Source of the DNA: Chloroflexota bacterium
GTDB taxonomy: Bacteria; Chloroflexota; Limnocylindria; Limnocylindrales; CSP1-4
DNA: 5,882 nucleotides
Assembly (NCBI GenBank): GCA_003158495.1
Contig: PMJT01000024.1
Span: forward strand, 1,230-7,111
Direction: 5' to 3'
Shown here: in pieces, positions 5,459 through 5,882 of the stretch
How the letters are laid out: every line of letters begins with the position of its first letter
Numbering within the stretch: position 1 is the stretch's first letter
The notes under the pieces: generated by a model
Seen by the model: only the letters and a program-made list of their open reading frames with translations
What the model was told of the DNA's origin: nothing
Database searches by the model: none
Position numbers and translations under genes: made by a program

Positions 5459-5882
5459 CAGCGATTGAGACCACGGCCGGCCACGGGGAATCGGCCGGGG
5501 AGGCCCGAGTCACCAACGTCGTCCTGGCGGGTCTAGGCGGCCAGGGCGTCATCAAGGCCTCGGACATCCTGGCGGACGCGGCACTTCGGGCCGGCCTCGA
5601 TGTCAAGAAGTCGGAGCTGCACGGCATGAGCCAGCGCGGCGGTTCGGTCACGAGCGACGTCCGATTCGGGCGCACGCCGGCCGATCGCGTCCTGTCGCCG
5701 ATGGTTCCTCGCGGCGAGGCCGACTTCCTCGTGGTGCTGGCGCCTTCGGAGGTGGAAGTGACGCGGGCCGCGCTCCGGCCCGGCGGTCTTCTTCTCTCCC
5801 CGGACCTCATCCCGGACGCCGATCTGCCGAACAAGCGGAGCCTCAACGTGGCCTTGCTCGGGGCGCTCAGCACTCATATCGG
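5455..5882 (+). CDS. iorB: Indolepyruvate ferredoxin oxidoreductase, beta subunit (3' truncated by window)
   Basis: The frame opens at the ATG at 5455, which overlaps the iorA stop, and runs 142 codons to the window edge with no stop. VVLAGLGGQGVIKAS at 22-36 is the gamma-domain nucleotide-type loop of 2-oxoacid:acceptor oxidoreductases. KKSELHGMSQRGGSV at 51-65 is the diagnostic IorB motif. The first 18 residues are a family-variable leader. The subunit joins the alpha chain to complete the oxidoreductase; typical length is about 190-200 residues, so roughly the last quarter is missing. Whether extra domains, such as a ferredoxin module, follow in this gene cannot be seen. Confidence 0.93.
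   Translation, partial: MTAIETTAGHGESAGEARVTNVVLAGLGGQGVIKASDILADAALRAGLDVKKSELHGMSQRGGSVTSDVRFGRTPADRVLSPMVPRGEADFLVVLAPSEVEVTRAALRPGGLLLSPDLIPDADLPNKRSLNVALLGALSTHI

Overview
This is a GC-rich bacterial window (about two-thirds G+C by eye) with tightly packed genes. Three gene pairs are joined by ATGA start/stop overlaps. The gene types fit a high-GC environmental bacterium with fermentative or anaerobic capacity, such as a Chloroflexota or actinobacterial-like lineage. That placement is inferred from composition and gene families only; nothing here fixes the taxon.

Layout. (1) Bases 1-400, + strand: the C-terminal third of a thioredoxin-reductase-like FAD/NAD(P) oxidoreductase. (2) Bases 414-1556, - strand: a two-gene unit read towards it. 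The first gene is a RecB/AddB/Cas4-type PD-(D/E)XK nuclease with four cysteines placed for an Fe-S cluster. It overlaps by ATGA a small CxxC/CxxC zinc-ribbon gene. The small gene is broken by a perfect 16-bp tandem duplication at 541-572; removing one copy restores a coherent 78-residue protein. (3) Bases 1557-1752: a divergent intergenic region with one small inverted repeat. (4) Bases 1753-3696, + strand: methylglyoxal synthase with an unusual Ala/Asp-rich tail, a Gfo/Idh/MocA oxidoreductase, and a DUF3224 protein, probably one operon. (5) Bases 3697-3763: a short gap containing two small hairpins. (6) Bases 3764-5882, + strand: the alpha and beta subunits of indolepyruvate ferredoxin oxidoreductase (iorA complete, iorB cut by the window end). 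The alpha subunit stops before the C-terminal ferredoxin domain that classical IorA carries.

How they may work together. IorA and IorB form a TPP-dependent oxidoreductase of aryl-pyruvates from aromatic amino-acid breakdown. Methylglyoxal synthase drains dihydroxyacetone phosphate in the glycolytic bypass. The Gfo/Idh/MocA enzyme resembles sugar or dihydrodiol dehydrogenases. A shared carbon-metabolism theme is plausible, but no pathway joining all of them can be shown. The most notable observations are the frameshifting duplication in the zinc-ribbon gene and the missing ferredoxin module of IorA. I found no CRISPR array, transposon, tRNA or rRNA, and nothing I would call a wholly new system.
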